A stretch of 34,275 nt of DNA from an uncultured Anaeroplasma sp. (GTDB lineage: Bacteria > Bacillota_I > Bacilli_A > Acholeplasmatales > Anaeroplasmataceae). Position 1 is the first letter of the stretch, and each line of letters starts with the position of its first letter. The position numbers were made by a program, and so were the translations under genes. The stretch lies in NCBI GenBank assembly GCA_945919465.1, contig CAMEJG010000023.1:1-34275 (forward strand). Reading direction: 5' to 3'. Below, one piece after another: positions 14,975 through 24,404 of this stretch. The notes below the pieces were generated by a model. It worked only from the letters and a program-made list of their open reading frames with translations, made no database searches and was not told the DNA's origin.

Positions 14975-17037
14975 TATTCATCCTTATTTTCGGTATTAGT
15001 ATAATCAGTAGCCCCCATAGATAAATCTACATCACTAGATTTATTTGAATTATTTTCATCTTTAGACGCAGTTTCTTTAATAGCTTCATTTTTCTCTTCT
15101 ATTTTAGGAGCCTCACTTGCTTCCTTAGCTCTTTTTTCCTCATACCAAGAAATAATACCTGTTTCATTAATTTCATCAATTTCTGATTTAGTTAATGTTT
15201 CAATTTGAAGAAGATAATAAGCAATTCTTTTTAATAAATCAAGATTTTCAAGAATAACACTTTTTGCCTTAGCATAACACTCTTCAATAATTCTTCTTGT
15301 TTCTCTATCAATTTCTAATGCAACTTGATCTGAGAAGTTCTTATCTTTAAGATAATCTCTTCCTAAAAATACACTGCCATTAGGTTGTTCATATTGAACA
15401 GGTCCTAAATCAGACATACCATATTCAGTTACCATAGCTCTTGCAAGCTTTGTTGCGTTTTGGAAGTCATTTGAAGCACCTGTTGAAACTTCATTAAACA
15501 TAATTTCTTCTGCAACTCTACCACCTAAAAATCCAGTAATAGAATCAAGAATTTCTGTTCTAGTTGAGAAATAAGTTTCTTCCTTAGGCATCATTAAGTT
15601 ATAGCCTCCAGCTTGACCTCTTGGAATAATAGTTACCTTTTGAACTACTGCTGCATTTTCAAGCTTTAATCCGATTACCGCATGACCTGCTTCATGATAA
15701 GCAACGAGATTTCTTTCACGTTCAGTATATTTCTTACTTTTCTTAGCTGGTCCCATCATGACTCTATCAATAGCCTCATCAATATCCTGTGTATTAATAA
15801 CCTTACGATTACTACGAGCAGCAAGTAATGCAGCTTCATTTAATAGATTTTCAATATCAGCTCCACTAAAGCCTGGAGTTCTTTGAGCAATTTCAGATAA
15901 TTTTACATTAGGATCTAAATGCTTATTTCTAGCATGAACCTTTAAGATTTCTTCACGGCCTACTACATTAGGGTTACCAATAGTAATCTGACGGTCAAAA
16001 CGACCAGGACGAAGTAATGCAGGGTCTAAAACATCAGGACGGTTAGTAGCAGCCATAATTATAATACCAGTATTACCACTAAATCCATCCATTTCAACTA
16101 GTAATTGGTTTAGGGTTTGTTCACGCTCATCATGTCCTCCACCCATACCAGCACCACGTTGACGTCCCACTGCATCAATTTCATCAATAAAAATTATACA
16201 TGGAGCATTTTCCTTTGCGGTTTTAAACATATCACGAACACGAGATGCACCAACACCTACAAACATTTCAACGAAATCAGAACCAGAAATTGAGAAGAAT
16301 GGTACACCAGCTTCACCAGCTACAGCCTTAGCAAGTAATGTTTTACCTGTACCTGGAGGACCAAATAAAATTACACCCTTAGGTACTCTTGCGCCAATTT
16401 CATTATATTTACGAGGATTCTTTAAGAAATCAATAATTTCAACAAGCTCTTCTTTTTCTTCATCACATCCCGCAACATCTTTAAATGTTACAGTTTTACC
16501 TTTAGCAAGCTTAGCAGTTGATTTAGCAAAATCAAATGCATTATTACCACCTTGAGATTTTAACATTCTCATCATAATTAATACGAATGGGATACCTATA
16601 ATCAAATATGGTAGGAAAGATATCAATATTGATAACCAAATATTTTCAGAAATAATTCCTAATTCCACTACCACCAATGGATTACCCTCAGAATTAACAG
16701 AACCCATTAATAGTTCAAGCTGACTAGTCATTACATTACATTGAAATTTCTTAGTTTTATCAGAACCCTCAGGCTTATATGTACCTGTAAGATTATACAT
16801 ATTATAATTTTCTCCACCGATAGGGGTTGCAGTAATTTGAACACCATCCTTATCAGCTTCGATTTTACCTTTTTCAACATAATATATTAGCTCATTATAA
16901 TTTAATGTATCCGTTGCAGGCTGAGATAAATAATTAATCAAGGTTATTACACCTATAATTGCCATAATAATAAAAAGTGTAAAAAACCAATCAAACCTTA
17001 TTCTAGGCTTTTTTTCTTTATTATCTTTATCTTGCAT
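14974..17037 (-). CDS. ftsH: ATP-dependent zinc metalloprotease FtsH
   Basis: This 687-residue membrane-anchored AAA+ protease degrades membrane and short-lived cytosolic proteins. Two membrane helices (about 16-37 and 132-155) flank an extracytoplasmic domain. The AAA module has Walker A GPPGTGKT near 226, Walker [11 protein letters not shown], and the second region of homology ([20 protein letters not shown]). The peptidase has the zinc site HEAGH near 450 and the third ligand region near 525. The Glu/Lys/Asn-rich tail (about 640-687) is variable. It lies 13 bases after hprT. Confidence 0.98.
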   Translation of the reverse strand: MQDKDNKEKKPRIRFDWFFTLFIIMAIIGVITLINYLSQPATDTLNYNELIYYVEKGKIEADKDGVQITATPIGGENYNMYNLTGTYKPEGSDKTKKFQCNVMTSQLELLMGSVNSEGNPLVVVELGIISENIWLSILISFLPYLIIGIPFVLIMMRMLKSQGGNNAFDFAKSTAKLAKGKTVTFKDVAGCDEEKEELVEIIDFLKNPRKYNEIGARVPKGVILFGPPGTGKTLLAKAVAGEAGVPFFSISGSDFVEMFVGVGASRVRDMFKTAKENAPCIIFIDEIDAVGRQRGAGMGGGHDEREQTLNQLLVEMDGFSGNTGIIIMAATNRPDVLDPALLRPGRFDRQITIGNPNVVGREEILKVHARNKHLDPNVKLSEIAQRTPGFSGADIENLLNEAALLAARSNRKVINTQDIDEAIDRVMMGPAKKSKKYTERERNLVAYHEAGHAVIGLKLENAAVVQKVTIIPRGQAGGYNLMMPKEETYFSTRTEILDSITGFLGGRVAEEIMFNEVSTGASNDFQNATKLARAMVTEYGMSDLGPVQYEQPNGSVFLGRDYLKDKNFSDQVALEIDRETRRIIEECYAKAKSVILENLDLLKRIAYYLLQIETLTKSEIDEINETGIISWYEEKRAKEASEAPKIEEKNEAIKETASKDENNSNKSSDVDLSMGATDYTNTENKDE

Positions 17038-17050
17038 AAATTACCTCCTA

Positions 17051-17584
17051 TTATTTTGAATATACTTCCTCTTTTAATACACCAATATAAGGAAGGTTTC
17101 TATAATATTCATTATAATCTAGTCCATATCCAACAACAAATTCATTGGGAACAAGTCCACCAATATAATCTGCCTCGATATCAACCTTTCTTCCCTCTGG
17201 TTTATCTAAAAGAACACATATTTTAACACTTGAAGCATTATTTTCTATTAAAAGTCTCATACATTCTTTTAAGGTTCTACCAGTATCTAAAATATCATCA
17301 ACTAAAATTACATCTTTGCCACTTACATCAGGAAAGCTACCTAAAACATTAATTTTGCCAGTTGATTCCTTACCACAATAAGAACTTACCTTAATATATG
17401 AGGTAGTACAATATACATTGATATATTTTAATAGATCACACATAAATGGTACACAACCATTTAATAACCCAATAAATAAAGGTTTTTTACCTTTATAATC
17501 ATTATTAATTTCATTAGAAAGTTTTTCAAGCATCTTCTGAATATCTTCTTGTGAAATTAATATTTTTTTAATATCATTATTCAT
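17051..17584 (-). CDS. hprT: Hypoxanthine phosphoribosyltransferase
   Basis: This 177-residue type I phosphoribosyltransferase salvages hypoxanthine and guanine to IMP and GMP using PRPP. The PRPP loop VILVDDILDTGRTL lies near residue 100, and the flexible-loop region SSYCGKES comes before it. The C-terminal VVGYGLDYNEYYRNLPYIGVL is typical. It overlaps the 3' end of tilS by 8 bases, as in many Bacilli. Base salvage would complement the proposed nucleic-acid scavenging operon further right. Confidence 0.96.
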   Translation of the reverse strand: MNNDIKKILISQEDIQKMLEKLSNEINNDYKGKKPLFIGLLNGCVPFMCDLLKYINVYCTTSYIKVSSYCGKESTGKINVLGSFPDVSGKDVILVDDILDTGRTLKECMRLLIENNASSVKICVLLDKPEGRKVDIEADYIGGLVPNEFVVGYGLDYNEYYRNLPYIGVLKEEVYSK

Positions 17585-18881
17585 AAATAACCTCGCAAAT
17601 CAAATATAAATCTCCATTATGCTTTTGATTATAAACATCCTTTGACTTAATATAATCATAAATCCATAGGATTTTACCACTATTATCTAATATAATTGGA
17701 ACATTATCTCTTTCATTTAGTGGAACCTTATTATCAATTAAGACTCTACTAATCTTTTTTGTTCCAGCTAAAGCTTCAATATAATCTCCAGATATTCTAT
17801 TTCTAATTTTTAATGGCAATTCCAGATTATTATAGCACAATTTGATATACTTTGCATTATTTATAGGTTTATTTTTTGAAAAATAAAACTTATATTTATT
17901 ACAAAAAATACCTATATCATCAATATTAATTTTTATTGAATTTTCTTGATTACATTTTCTCTTATCAATATATGCATAATCATAGGCTCTTATGAATAAA
18001 TAATCACTTTCTAAACTAAATTCCTTATAACCATTATTATTATCTAATAATGATAATAGCTGTAAAATAATATTATTATTCTTCCTAATATTATTTTTTT
18101 CTAGCAATAAAGATATAATATCCTTTTTTAATGCAATATCTAATACTTTAAAACTATTATATTCAATTTTATTATGATTATTATTTAAATAATCTATACT
18201 ATTTTTTCTAATAAAATCAAACGCTTCATGTGCTTGGATAGAATATTCAATAATTTTTTTATTTAAATCATTACATTCTTTTTTTAATAAGGGTACAATA
18301 TGATGTCTAATTCTATTTCTTAAAAAAATATCTTCTTGATTTGATGAATCCTCAAAATATTCATAATTATTTTGTTTAGCATAATTATAAATTTCTTCTT
18401 TTGATACACATAATAATGGTCTAATAGTTTTGTAATATCCATCAAAGGATTCAACTGCAATGCCACCATAACCATATAAATTACTACCTTCTAATATTTT
18501 CATCAAAACTGTTTCAATTTGATCATCAGAGTGATGTGCCGTAGCAATTATATTAGTATGATATTTTTTTGATATCATTCTAAAAAAATCATATCTAGCA
18601 TTATGAGAATCATTATGGAAATTATCTACTCCATCATAATGATAATCTAATAATTCAAAAGGAATATTTAACTTATTAGCCAATTCCTTCATTTTAATCG
18701 CTTCTATTTCAGATTCTTTTCTTTTATGATGATTAACATGAGCCAATATAACCTCATATCCTAAATCATATAATATATGAAGTAAGCATACTGAGTCTGC
18801 ACCTCCTGATACAGCACAGATAACTGGTAAATCAATATTAATATTGTTTTTTAATATAAAATCTTTAACAGTCTTAAGCAT
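17577..18881 (-). CDS. tilS: tRNA(Ile)-lysidine synthase
   Basis: This enzyme changes C34 of the CAU-anticodon tRNA-Ile to lysidine with ATP and lysine, letting it read AUA, a codon used often in such AT-rich genomes. The 434-residue protein has the PP-loop SGGADSVCLLHIL at about 25 and the H-V-N-H-H-K-R and ATAHHSDDQIET motifs of the catalytic domain. A TilS C-terminal domain (about 350-430) carries L-P-L-K-I-R-N-R-I-S-G-D. First gene of the operon, with a TATAAT about 25 bases before the start. Confidence 0.96.
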   Translation of the reverse strand: MLKTVKDFILKNNINIDLPVICAVSGGADSVCLLHILYDLGYEVILAHVNHHKRKESEIEAIKMKELANKLNIPFELLDYHYDGVDNFHNDSHNARYDFFRMISKKYHTNIIATAHHSDDQIETVLMKILEGSNLYGYGGIAVESFDGYYKTIRPLLCVSKEEIYNYAKQNNYEYFEDSSNQEDIFLRNRIRHHIVPLLKKECNDLNKKIIEYSIQAHEAFDFIRKNSIDYLNNNHNKIEYNSFKVLDIALKKDIISLLLEKNNIRKNNNIILQLLSLLDNNNGYKEFSLESDYLFIRAYDYAYIDKRKCNQENSIKINIDDIGIFCNKYKFYFSKNKPINNAKYIKLCYNNLELPLKIRNRISGDYIEALAGTKKISRVLIDNKVPLNERDNVPIILDNSGKILWIYDYIKSKDVYNQKHNGDLYLICEVIYE

Positions 18882-18914
18882 ATTCTTCCCTCATTCGCTA
18901 CAAATTATATAACA

Positions 18915-18960
18915 AACAATTAAAAAAGAAAAGAAAAGCATATCAAAAAATATGCTTTTC
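18915..18960 (-). terminator. Terminator upstream of tilS, ending the decayed MarR region
   Basis: Arms GAAAAGCATAT (18933-18943) and ATATGCTTTTC (18950-18960) pair over 11 bp. On the minus strand they are followed by a T-rich run (TTTTCTTTTTT). It would end transcripts from the MarR/alcohol-dehydrogenase region. Confidence 0.8.
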
Positions 18961-19141
18961 CATAATTTTACATTTTTTCCCACAGTTTATTATGTATTTA
19001 TTTCATAATAAATCTAACTATTTTTTAATATAAATCTTTATAATGCTGATATCTCATAGGTAAATTAAGACCGGTTGTTGAGATTAAATGTGAAGGCAAA
19101 TTTAATAATAGTTTTCAATCTGATGCTGCGTATGATGGTAT

Positions 19142-19260
19142 CTATAGAAAATCATTAATTGCATATTTATGACGAGTTTTACTATCAGTTATTACTGCAG
19201 CTAAGGTAGTTTCACTTCCTATACAACAGGTTGTAAGAATTGCAAGCTTAAATACTGTTT
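19142..19260 (-). pseudogene. Remnant of an iron-containing alcohol dehydrogenase
   Basis: Within a 63-codon open frame the segment KLAILTTCC-IGSETT and AAVITD-SKTRHKYAI matches the conserved block of iron-type alcohol dehydrogenases, usually TT-x-GTGSE-x-T followed by ...VITD...KY. The catalytic N-terminal half and the metal-binding C-terminal half are absent, and stop codons follow in all frames. This is a deletion remnant lying after the broken marR gene, which suggests the two once formed a regulator-enzyme pair. The stretch 18961-19141 shows no intact gene. Confidence 0.6.
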
Positions 19261-19301
19261 GAAAGCATCTTACATATATTTTATAAAATAGATTTATATA
19301 A

Positions 19302-19748
19302 TTATTCCTCATGTTTCTTTTTATATTCTTCAAGATTATTTACAATAATATCTAAAGATTTATACAATATTTTAGCTTCATTTTCTAGAATACCATTACT
19401 ACATCTTCTAAATATCTTATAACACTTTTCTGTAACTATTTTAGCAAGATTTTTTCCCTTTTAAGTAAGAACGATTACTGTTTTATATCTTTTTTTATCA
19501 TCAGTAGATAAAAACTCTACTAACATACGTTCTTCTAATATTTTAATATTTCTATAGATTGAGGCTTTATCCTCACAACATAGATTTACTAGATCTTTTG
19601 AGGTTAAATTTTCATAATTATACAAATAATATAAACAGGCTACTGAAATACTATTTAGATCATAGTTCTTCATTTCATTTGATTTTATTTGAAATATCAT
19701 TCTACTTATTTTAATTATTCCCCCTGTAAATTCTTTAAATCTATCCAT
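19302..19748 (-). pseudogene. MarR-family regulator gene interrupted by a nonsense codon
   Basis: The frame opens at 19748 (MDRFKEFTGGIIKISRM) and encodes a MarR winged helix (recognition region CCEDKASIYRNIKILEERMLV, wing STDDKKRYK). A TAA at 19463-19461 stops it after residue 95. The same frame then continues KGKNLAKIVTEKCYKIFRR... to a natural stop at 19304-19302, giving 148 residues, the usual MarR length. MarR proteins normally read L-T-E-K-G-K at this point, so a single GAA-to-TAA change explains the break. The truncated product lacks the C-terminal dimerisation helices and is probably non-functional. Confidence 0.8.
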
Positions 19749-19804
19749 TTTTCATCACTTTTAAATATATTACTATTAACTTGTTGATATTTAAACTAGT
19801 ATTT

Positions 19805-19838
19805 GCAAAAAAGAAAGGACATGGATAATACCATGTCC
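19805..19838 (-). terminator. Terminator of the seven-gene surface operon
   Basis: GGACATGG (19817-19824) and CCATGTCC (19831-19838) form a perfect 8-bp stem with a 6-base loop. On the minus strand it is followed by TTTCTTTTTT, about 85 bases past the last stop. Confidence 0.85.
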
Positions 19839-19923
19839 AATCAAGGAGTTTGAGGAAATCAATTTAGAATTAATGATTATCTAAGATGATTTCATAAAAT
19901 TTTATCAAATTACAATGAAATAA

Positions 19924-22584
19924 TTATTCAGCACTAGCTGGAGTTAATTCATAAGTGATTGATAATTCAGTTAATCTAACTTGAGCAGTATTTGATAATT
20001 CTAAAGATGTATCATTGATTTCATATACACCATTAGTACCAGTTACAGTAGTAGAACCAGCCTTAACAACTAATTTTTCTAATGAATATTTTCCAGTACC
20101 TGCAGATGATTTACAATAGATACTCTTTATAGTACCTGAAACATCACTCTTAAATGAAATTGTTATAGTATCACCACTATAAAATTTAAATAAATCTGTT
20201 GAAAAATTTGAAATATTATTATTAGTAGCATTAACATAAACCAAATCAAAAACGTTACTATCTAAACCAAATAAACTATAATTTGATGCATTATTACCAC
20301 TAGCTAAATTCTGTGTATCTGATGTAGGAAATACTAAACTTGTAGTCACAATACTAGAATATTTAGCAGTTACAGTAATTGTAGTTTCTTCTGAAACATA
20401 AGCTGTACCAGAAGCAACAACAATCTTAAATGTTTGAGTTAATGCAGTTTCGACTTGAGGAGCAGTAACAGTGATCTTGCCATCAGCATAAGTGATGATG
20501 GCAGTTTCAGCTGTATCAACTGTAACAGTTAAAGTTAAATCATAAGGATTTTCTAATGTAACTTCAGTATTAGCAGTAAACTCATTTTCAAATTGAGCCT
20601 TAATTGCATTAAGAGTCTCATTTACTTTTTCTTCTGGAGTTAATTCCTTTTGTACTGGTTGTTCAAATACATAGAATTGTGAATTAGTATTATAAAGTGC
20701 TGAAGCACCTACAACTGTATAAGTTTTTCCAACTTCAAGAGCTAATGTTATACCCTGTGAATATAAAGCTATTGAAGTTTCACCAACTAATATAGTCTTA
20801 GCCGCAGTGGCAACACCTGTGAATTTAACAACTTGATTTTGTGTTTCTTTAGTAACTGTTGCATAATTTGTAATTGTAGAAGTAATATCCTTCATTTCAG
20901 GTTTTGTAATTGCATCAGCACCTGTTACTTCTTCTACTTCATATTTTGTAATTTCATATAATGAATTATAAATAGATAATACACCATTAATAGTATATGT
21001 CTTTCCTACTTCGAATGAAGATGCATCACCATATGCTAAGTATCCGTTACCTTCAGCATCAACTAAATAAGTATAGTAAACAGTGTCTGATTTCTTACCA
21101 ATATATACTACAACACCCTTAACAAATACTGAAGCTCCATTTTCAGAAGCTACATATTGTGCGAATGTCATAGGATCAAATGAATTCTTTACTTGAACCT
21201 CATCAAATGTAATAGTAACAGGATCAACACCTTCTTTTGTAGCTGTAGCTACTAAAGTAAACTTTTGTAAAGAATCAGTTGGAGTGATGGTTAATGCACC
21301 TTCAGAAATTGTAGCACCAGTTGAGCCTTCAGCAAGTGCGTAAGTAATTGCGAAATCCTCATATCCTTCTAGTGTAGCAGGAAGAGTTACTGTTGTTTCT
21401 TCAGTATACTTTTCATTTAAAGCTACTTTTGATTTTAAAGCAGAACCAATATATTGTACTTTTTCAGAATCAGTAAATGGTACAATTGCTAAAACATTTC
21501 CTCTTAACTTACCTTTTGAGCTAGTAGAATTCATGTAGAATAATACTCTAATTACACTTCCCTCTTTACCCTTTAATAAAGACGCATAATTTTTAGTTTC
21601 ACTTGAAATTGAACCAGAGAAATATTCATTAAATGATACTTTTGAAGTTTCGTAATTTACATCCTCAATTGCATATGTACCATAATCATTTACATATACT
21701 AATACAGTCATTTCATATACATTACCTACTGCAGCAGTACCTAATGCATTAACTTCAACAATGGTCTTATCTTTTACTGCTGCAGAGAAATCTGCATCCT
21801 TTGATTCAGTTATTACTTGAAGCTTTGACGGATTAGCTAATTGCTTAGCAGAACTATGTTCACCAACTTCAGCACTGAAATAAACTTCATTACCAACCTC
21901 TACTGTTGCGGCAGTAGTTGAACCAAATACATAAATAGTACCAGTTGAATCTGTTAAATAGAAACCAGCTCTATATTCTGCATCAGTTGTACCAGATGCA
22001 TATAAGAAGCCTGTAACAACTCCATATGCTTCAACTGCTGTACCAGTAGCTAAAGTCTTTATTTCTGCAATAGTAGTAGAATGATCTTCTAATGCTTTAA
22101 CAGTAACCTTAAAATCTTTTGTCAATGTATAATCATCTAAAATAGCTGTTGCAGTAATTGTAACCTCTACATCTTGGCTACCAAATGTAGGCTGAGTTAC
22201 TGTTAAAACTCCTCCATTTACTGTAATTACATCAGCATTACTAGATGTATATGCTAATGTAACACCACCAATACCAGTAGTTGCTAGAGTAATACTTGCA
22301 GTATTAATCTCTGATTGAATAGACAATTGATCTAATGCTGCTTGCATTACCTCTTTTGCTTCTTCAGCAGGATCTACTGTTGAAGGAGTAGTTGTTGGAG
22401 CACTTGGATTACTAGTAGGTGTACTAGTAGGTGTACTAGTTGGAGTGCTTGGTGTAGTAGTTGCTGTTTGAGTTTGACTTGGAGTTGATGGAGTAGTTGT
22501 TGGTTCTTCTGTAGTTCCACAAGATGCTAAGCCAATAACAGCACCTAAAGAAATTAAACTAATTAATAAATTTTTCTTTTTCAT
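19924..22584 (-). CDS. Large surface lipoprotein with alternating Ig-like and OB-fold domains
   Basis: The protein has about 886 residues from the ATG at 22584, which has AAAGGA upstream; an in-frame start 51 bases earlier has none. Signal peptide and lipobox (GLASC) are followed by a Thr/Ser/Pro linker. The rest alternates atypical bacterial Ig-like domains (about 75-165, 375-465, 655-740) with three OB-fold-like modules (about 170-260, 470-560, 565-640; each has V-x-G-V then a strand pair and V-G-x-x-Y). A C-terminal beta-rich domain (about 745-880) looks like a jelly roll. OB-folds of this secreted type occur beside nucleases, so nucleic-acid binding is a reasonable inference. No catalytic motif was seen. 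It follows the SNase lipoprotein by 53 bases. Confidence 0.75.
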   Translation of the reverse strand: MKKKNLLISLISLGAVIGLASCGTTEEPTTTPSTPSQTQTATTTPSTPTSTPTSTPTSNPSAPTTTPSTVDPAEEAKEVMQAALDQLSIQSEINTASITLATTGIGGVTLAYTSSNADVITVNGGVLTVTQPTFGSQDVEVTITATAILDDYTLTKDFKVTVKALEDHSTTIAEIKTLATGTAVEAYGVVTGFLYASGTTDAEYRAGFYLTDSTGTIYVFGSTTAATVEVGNEVYFSAEVGEHSSAKQLANPSKLQVITESKDADFSAAVKDKTIVEVNALGTAAVGNVYEMTVLVYVNDYGTYAIEDVNYETSKVSFNEYFSGSISSETKNYASLLKGKEGSVIRVLFYMNSTSSKGKLRGNVLAIVPFTDSEKVQYIGSALKSKVALNEKYTEETTVTLPATLEGYEDFAITYALAEGSTGATISEGALTITPTDSLQKFTLVATATKEGVDPVTITFDEVQVKNSFDPMTFAQYVASENGASVFVKGVVVYIGKKSDTVYYTYLVDAEGNGYLAYGDASSFEVGKTYTINGVLSIYNSLYEITKYEVEEVTGADAITKPEMKDITSTITNYATVTKETQNQVVKFTGVATAAKTILVGETSIALYSQGITLALEVGKTYTVVGASALYNTNSQFYVFEQPVQKELTPEEKVNETLNAIKAQFENEFTANTEVTLENPYDLTLTVTVDTAETAIITYADGKITVTAPQVETALTQTFKIVVASGTAYVSEETTITVTAKYSSIVTTSLVFPTSDTQNLASGNNASNYSLFGLDSNVFDLVYVNATNNNISNFSTDLFKFYSGDTITISFKSDVSGTIKSIYCKSSAGTGKYSLEKLVVKAGSTTVTGTNGVYEINDTSLELSNTAQVRLTELSITYELTPASAE
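22411..22446. repeat. 12-bp tandem repeat inside the lipoprotein linker
   Basis: ACTAGTAGGTGT occurs twice exactly (22411-22422, 22423-22434) and once with two changes (22435-22446). It encodes a repeated Thr-Pro-Thr-Ser unit in frame, so copy number could change linker length without a frameshift. Confidence 0.85.
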
Positions 22585-22637
22585 ATTTTTTTCCTTTCTT
22601 TTTTTATGAATAAAGCATATTATGCTTGATTCCAATA

Positions 22638-24392
22638 TTAAATTGCTTTAATTTCGTCAACAATTGTACCATTTAGGTTTCTATTGCCAACTAAAATTTG
22701 ATAGCTTGGATATGCAAATGGAACTGTATAATCTTCATTTGCAAAAATACTTAGGATACCAGTAACCTTATATTTTTTTCCAGTTGTAAAAGAACTCTTG
22801 TCATATGAAGGAGCTAAAGCACCATTAACACGTACCTGAAGACAATCAGGACTATAACTCATTGTTACTTCTTCTAAATTAGCTTTCACATCACTTGATA
22901 AGTTTGCATATTCTGTACTTGAATAAAACTCAAGTTCTTTTGTGGTATTATTAACATAAGCTAATTTGAAATCCTTCATAGCATTTGAATCAGTTAATGA
23001 ATAATTGTTATTTTTGTCATATGAGCCAATTGATCCTAAATTTAAGGTGTAGGTTACTAATTTACCTAAATGACTCTTAATTTCTGTAAATGACATACCA
23101 TCAATATTAATTGCTTCAGGCATAGGTACAACTTCATTTGGATCAGTTACAAGTGAGAATGTAGATGTTTTAAATACAACATCTGACATTTGATATTGGC
23201 CACCATATTCACATAAACGACCACGAATTCTAATTGTATCACCAACATTGTAAACATCAGAAATTGAATTACCATTAATACCCATATAAATATATAATGG
23301 AGTACCTTGTTTATCCTCAATATAGAAATTGCTTCCTATATATCTAGTAATAACTCCTGTTAATTCTACATAAGTACCACGAGTCATTAAGGTATCAATT
23401 TGTTTAATTGCTTCAGTAATAGATAACTTAGTAGGATTCTTTGAATAATCATAATTTGGATCTGTTTCACCTTGAACACGTAAATCAGTTCCAGTTTTTG
23501 CCATACGATTTCCAGCTTCAAAGAATAATTCACTTAATAATAACGAACCATATCTTTTTGTTGTTTCACCTGATATTGAATCGGTTACAGTATCATATCT
23601 ACCATATAATAATGGTTCAGTAGATTTTTTAGCATAATATCCAAATCTTGAAGTTTTAAAGAAGACACTTTCAGTATAGCATTCTTCTATCATATCTAAT
23701 TGATATGAACGATAATTACTTAAATTTTCAGGATCTTGTCCTTGTGGACAATACCAAACAAGAGCTAACCAACGAGTACCATTTGAATCTAGTCTTGTTG
23801 AATAATTTCTTTCAGCATCATTATCGGTTCTAATATCTAAGGCATCAACAATAATACCTTCTGCATTCTTTAATAAGCTCTTACAATAATTAGATGCAGC
23901 CTTACCCCATGGATCAATTGATGAAGTAGATTCTGGTGTATCAATACCAGTAAAACGAATAGTAACATATTCATATGATTTACCCGCTACTGTATAAGTA
24001 TCTCTTTCACCATTATTTAAATAAAACACTGCTGTATCGCCATCTGTAACGGATTTTAATTCCATTTTAGCAATACCATCTGCAATAAAATTACCACTTA
24101 ATTTACCCTTACTATCCTTACTGATTGTAGGATTTAGAACTCCAAGATTTAACTTATTTGAAAAATAATGATCATATGGGGCTTCCTTATCAGCAGGAAC
24201 ATCATAGTATGCCGCACCTGGATTAACTACAGGAGCAGTTGTTGTAGGAAGCTTTGTTGTACTAGTAGCAGATGTTGGAATACTAGTTCCACTAGTTGAT
24301 AAATCTACTGAAGGAGTTTCATTATTACATGAGGCCAAAGTAAAACCACATAATATTGCTAAAGATATAATTCCTAATTTTAATTTTTTCAT
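22638..24392 (-). CDS. Surface lipoprotein with thermonuclease (SNase-like) domain and OB-fold
   Basis: This 584-residue protein has a signal peptide with lipobox (LASC), then a Ser/Thr linker (about 25-55). The staphylococcal-nuclease-like domain (about 110-290) carries VTDGDTAVF, the catalytic stretch IRFTGIDTPES with Arg, Asp and Glu in the nuclease order, WGKAASNYCK, and a second Arg in SNGTRWLALVW that matches the second catalytic arginine with one extra residue. An OB-fold-like module (about 340-420) has the YIEDKQGTPLYIY and VGDTIRIRGR strands, and a further beta-rich region follows. It is probably a membrane-anchored, calcium-dependent nuclease that cuts extracellular DNA or RNA. It sits between the solute-binding lipoprotein and the large OB-fold lipoprotein. 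Confidence 0.86.
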   Translation of the reverse strand: MKKLKLGIISLAILCGFTLASCNNETPSVDLSTSGTSIPTSATSTTKLPTTTAPVVNPGAAYYDVPADKEAPYDHYFSNKLNLGVLNPTISKDSKGKLSGNFIADGIAKMELKSVTDGDTAVFYLNNGERDTYTVAGKSYEYVTIRFTGIDTPESTSSIDPWGKAASNYCKSLLKNAEGIIVDALDIRTDNDAERNYSTRLDSNGTRWLALVWYCPQGQDPENLSNYRSYQLDMIEECYTESVFFKTSRFGYYAKKSTEPLLYGRYDTVTDSISGETTKRYGSLLLSELFFEAGNRMAKTGTDLRVQGETDPNYDYSKNPTKLSITEAIKQIDTLMTRGTYVELTGVITRYIGSNFYIEDKQGTPLYIYMGINGNSISDVYNVGDTIRIRGRLCEYGGQYQMSDVVFKTSTFSLVTDPNEVVPMPEAINIDGMSFTEIKSHLGKLVTYTLNLGSIGSYDKNNNYSLTDSNAMKDFKLAYVNNTTKELEFYSSTEYANLSSDVKANLEEVTMSYSPDCLQVRVNGALAPSYDKSSFTTGKKYKVTGILSIFANEDYTVPFAYPSYQILVGNRNLNGTIVDEIKAI

Positions 24393-24404
24393 ATAATCAC
24401 AATC

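Noticed and set aside
19461-19463. Recoding of TAA as an amino acid in the MarR gene
   Set aside because: TAA ends many intact genes in the window, so reassignment is not credible; a nonsense mutation is simpler.
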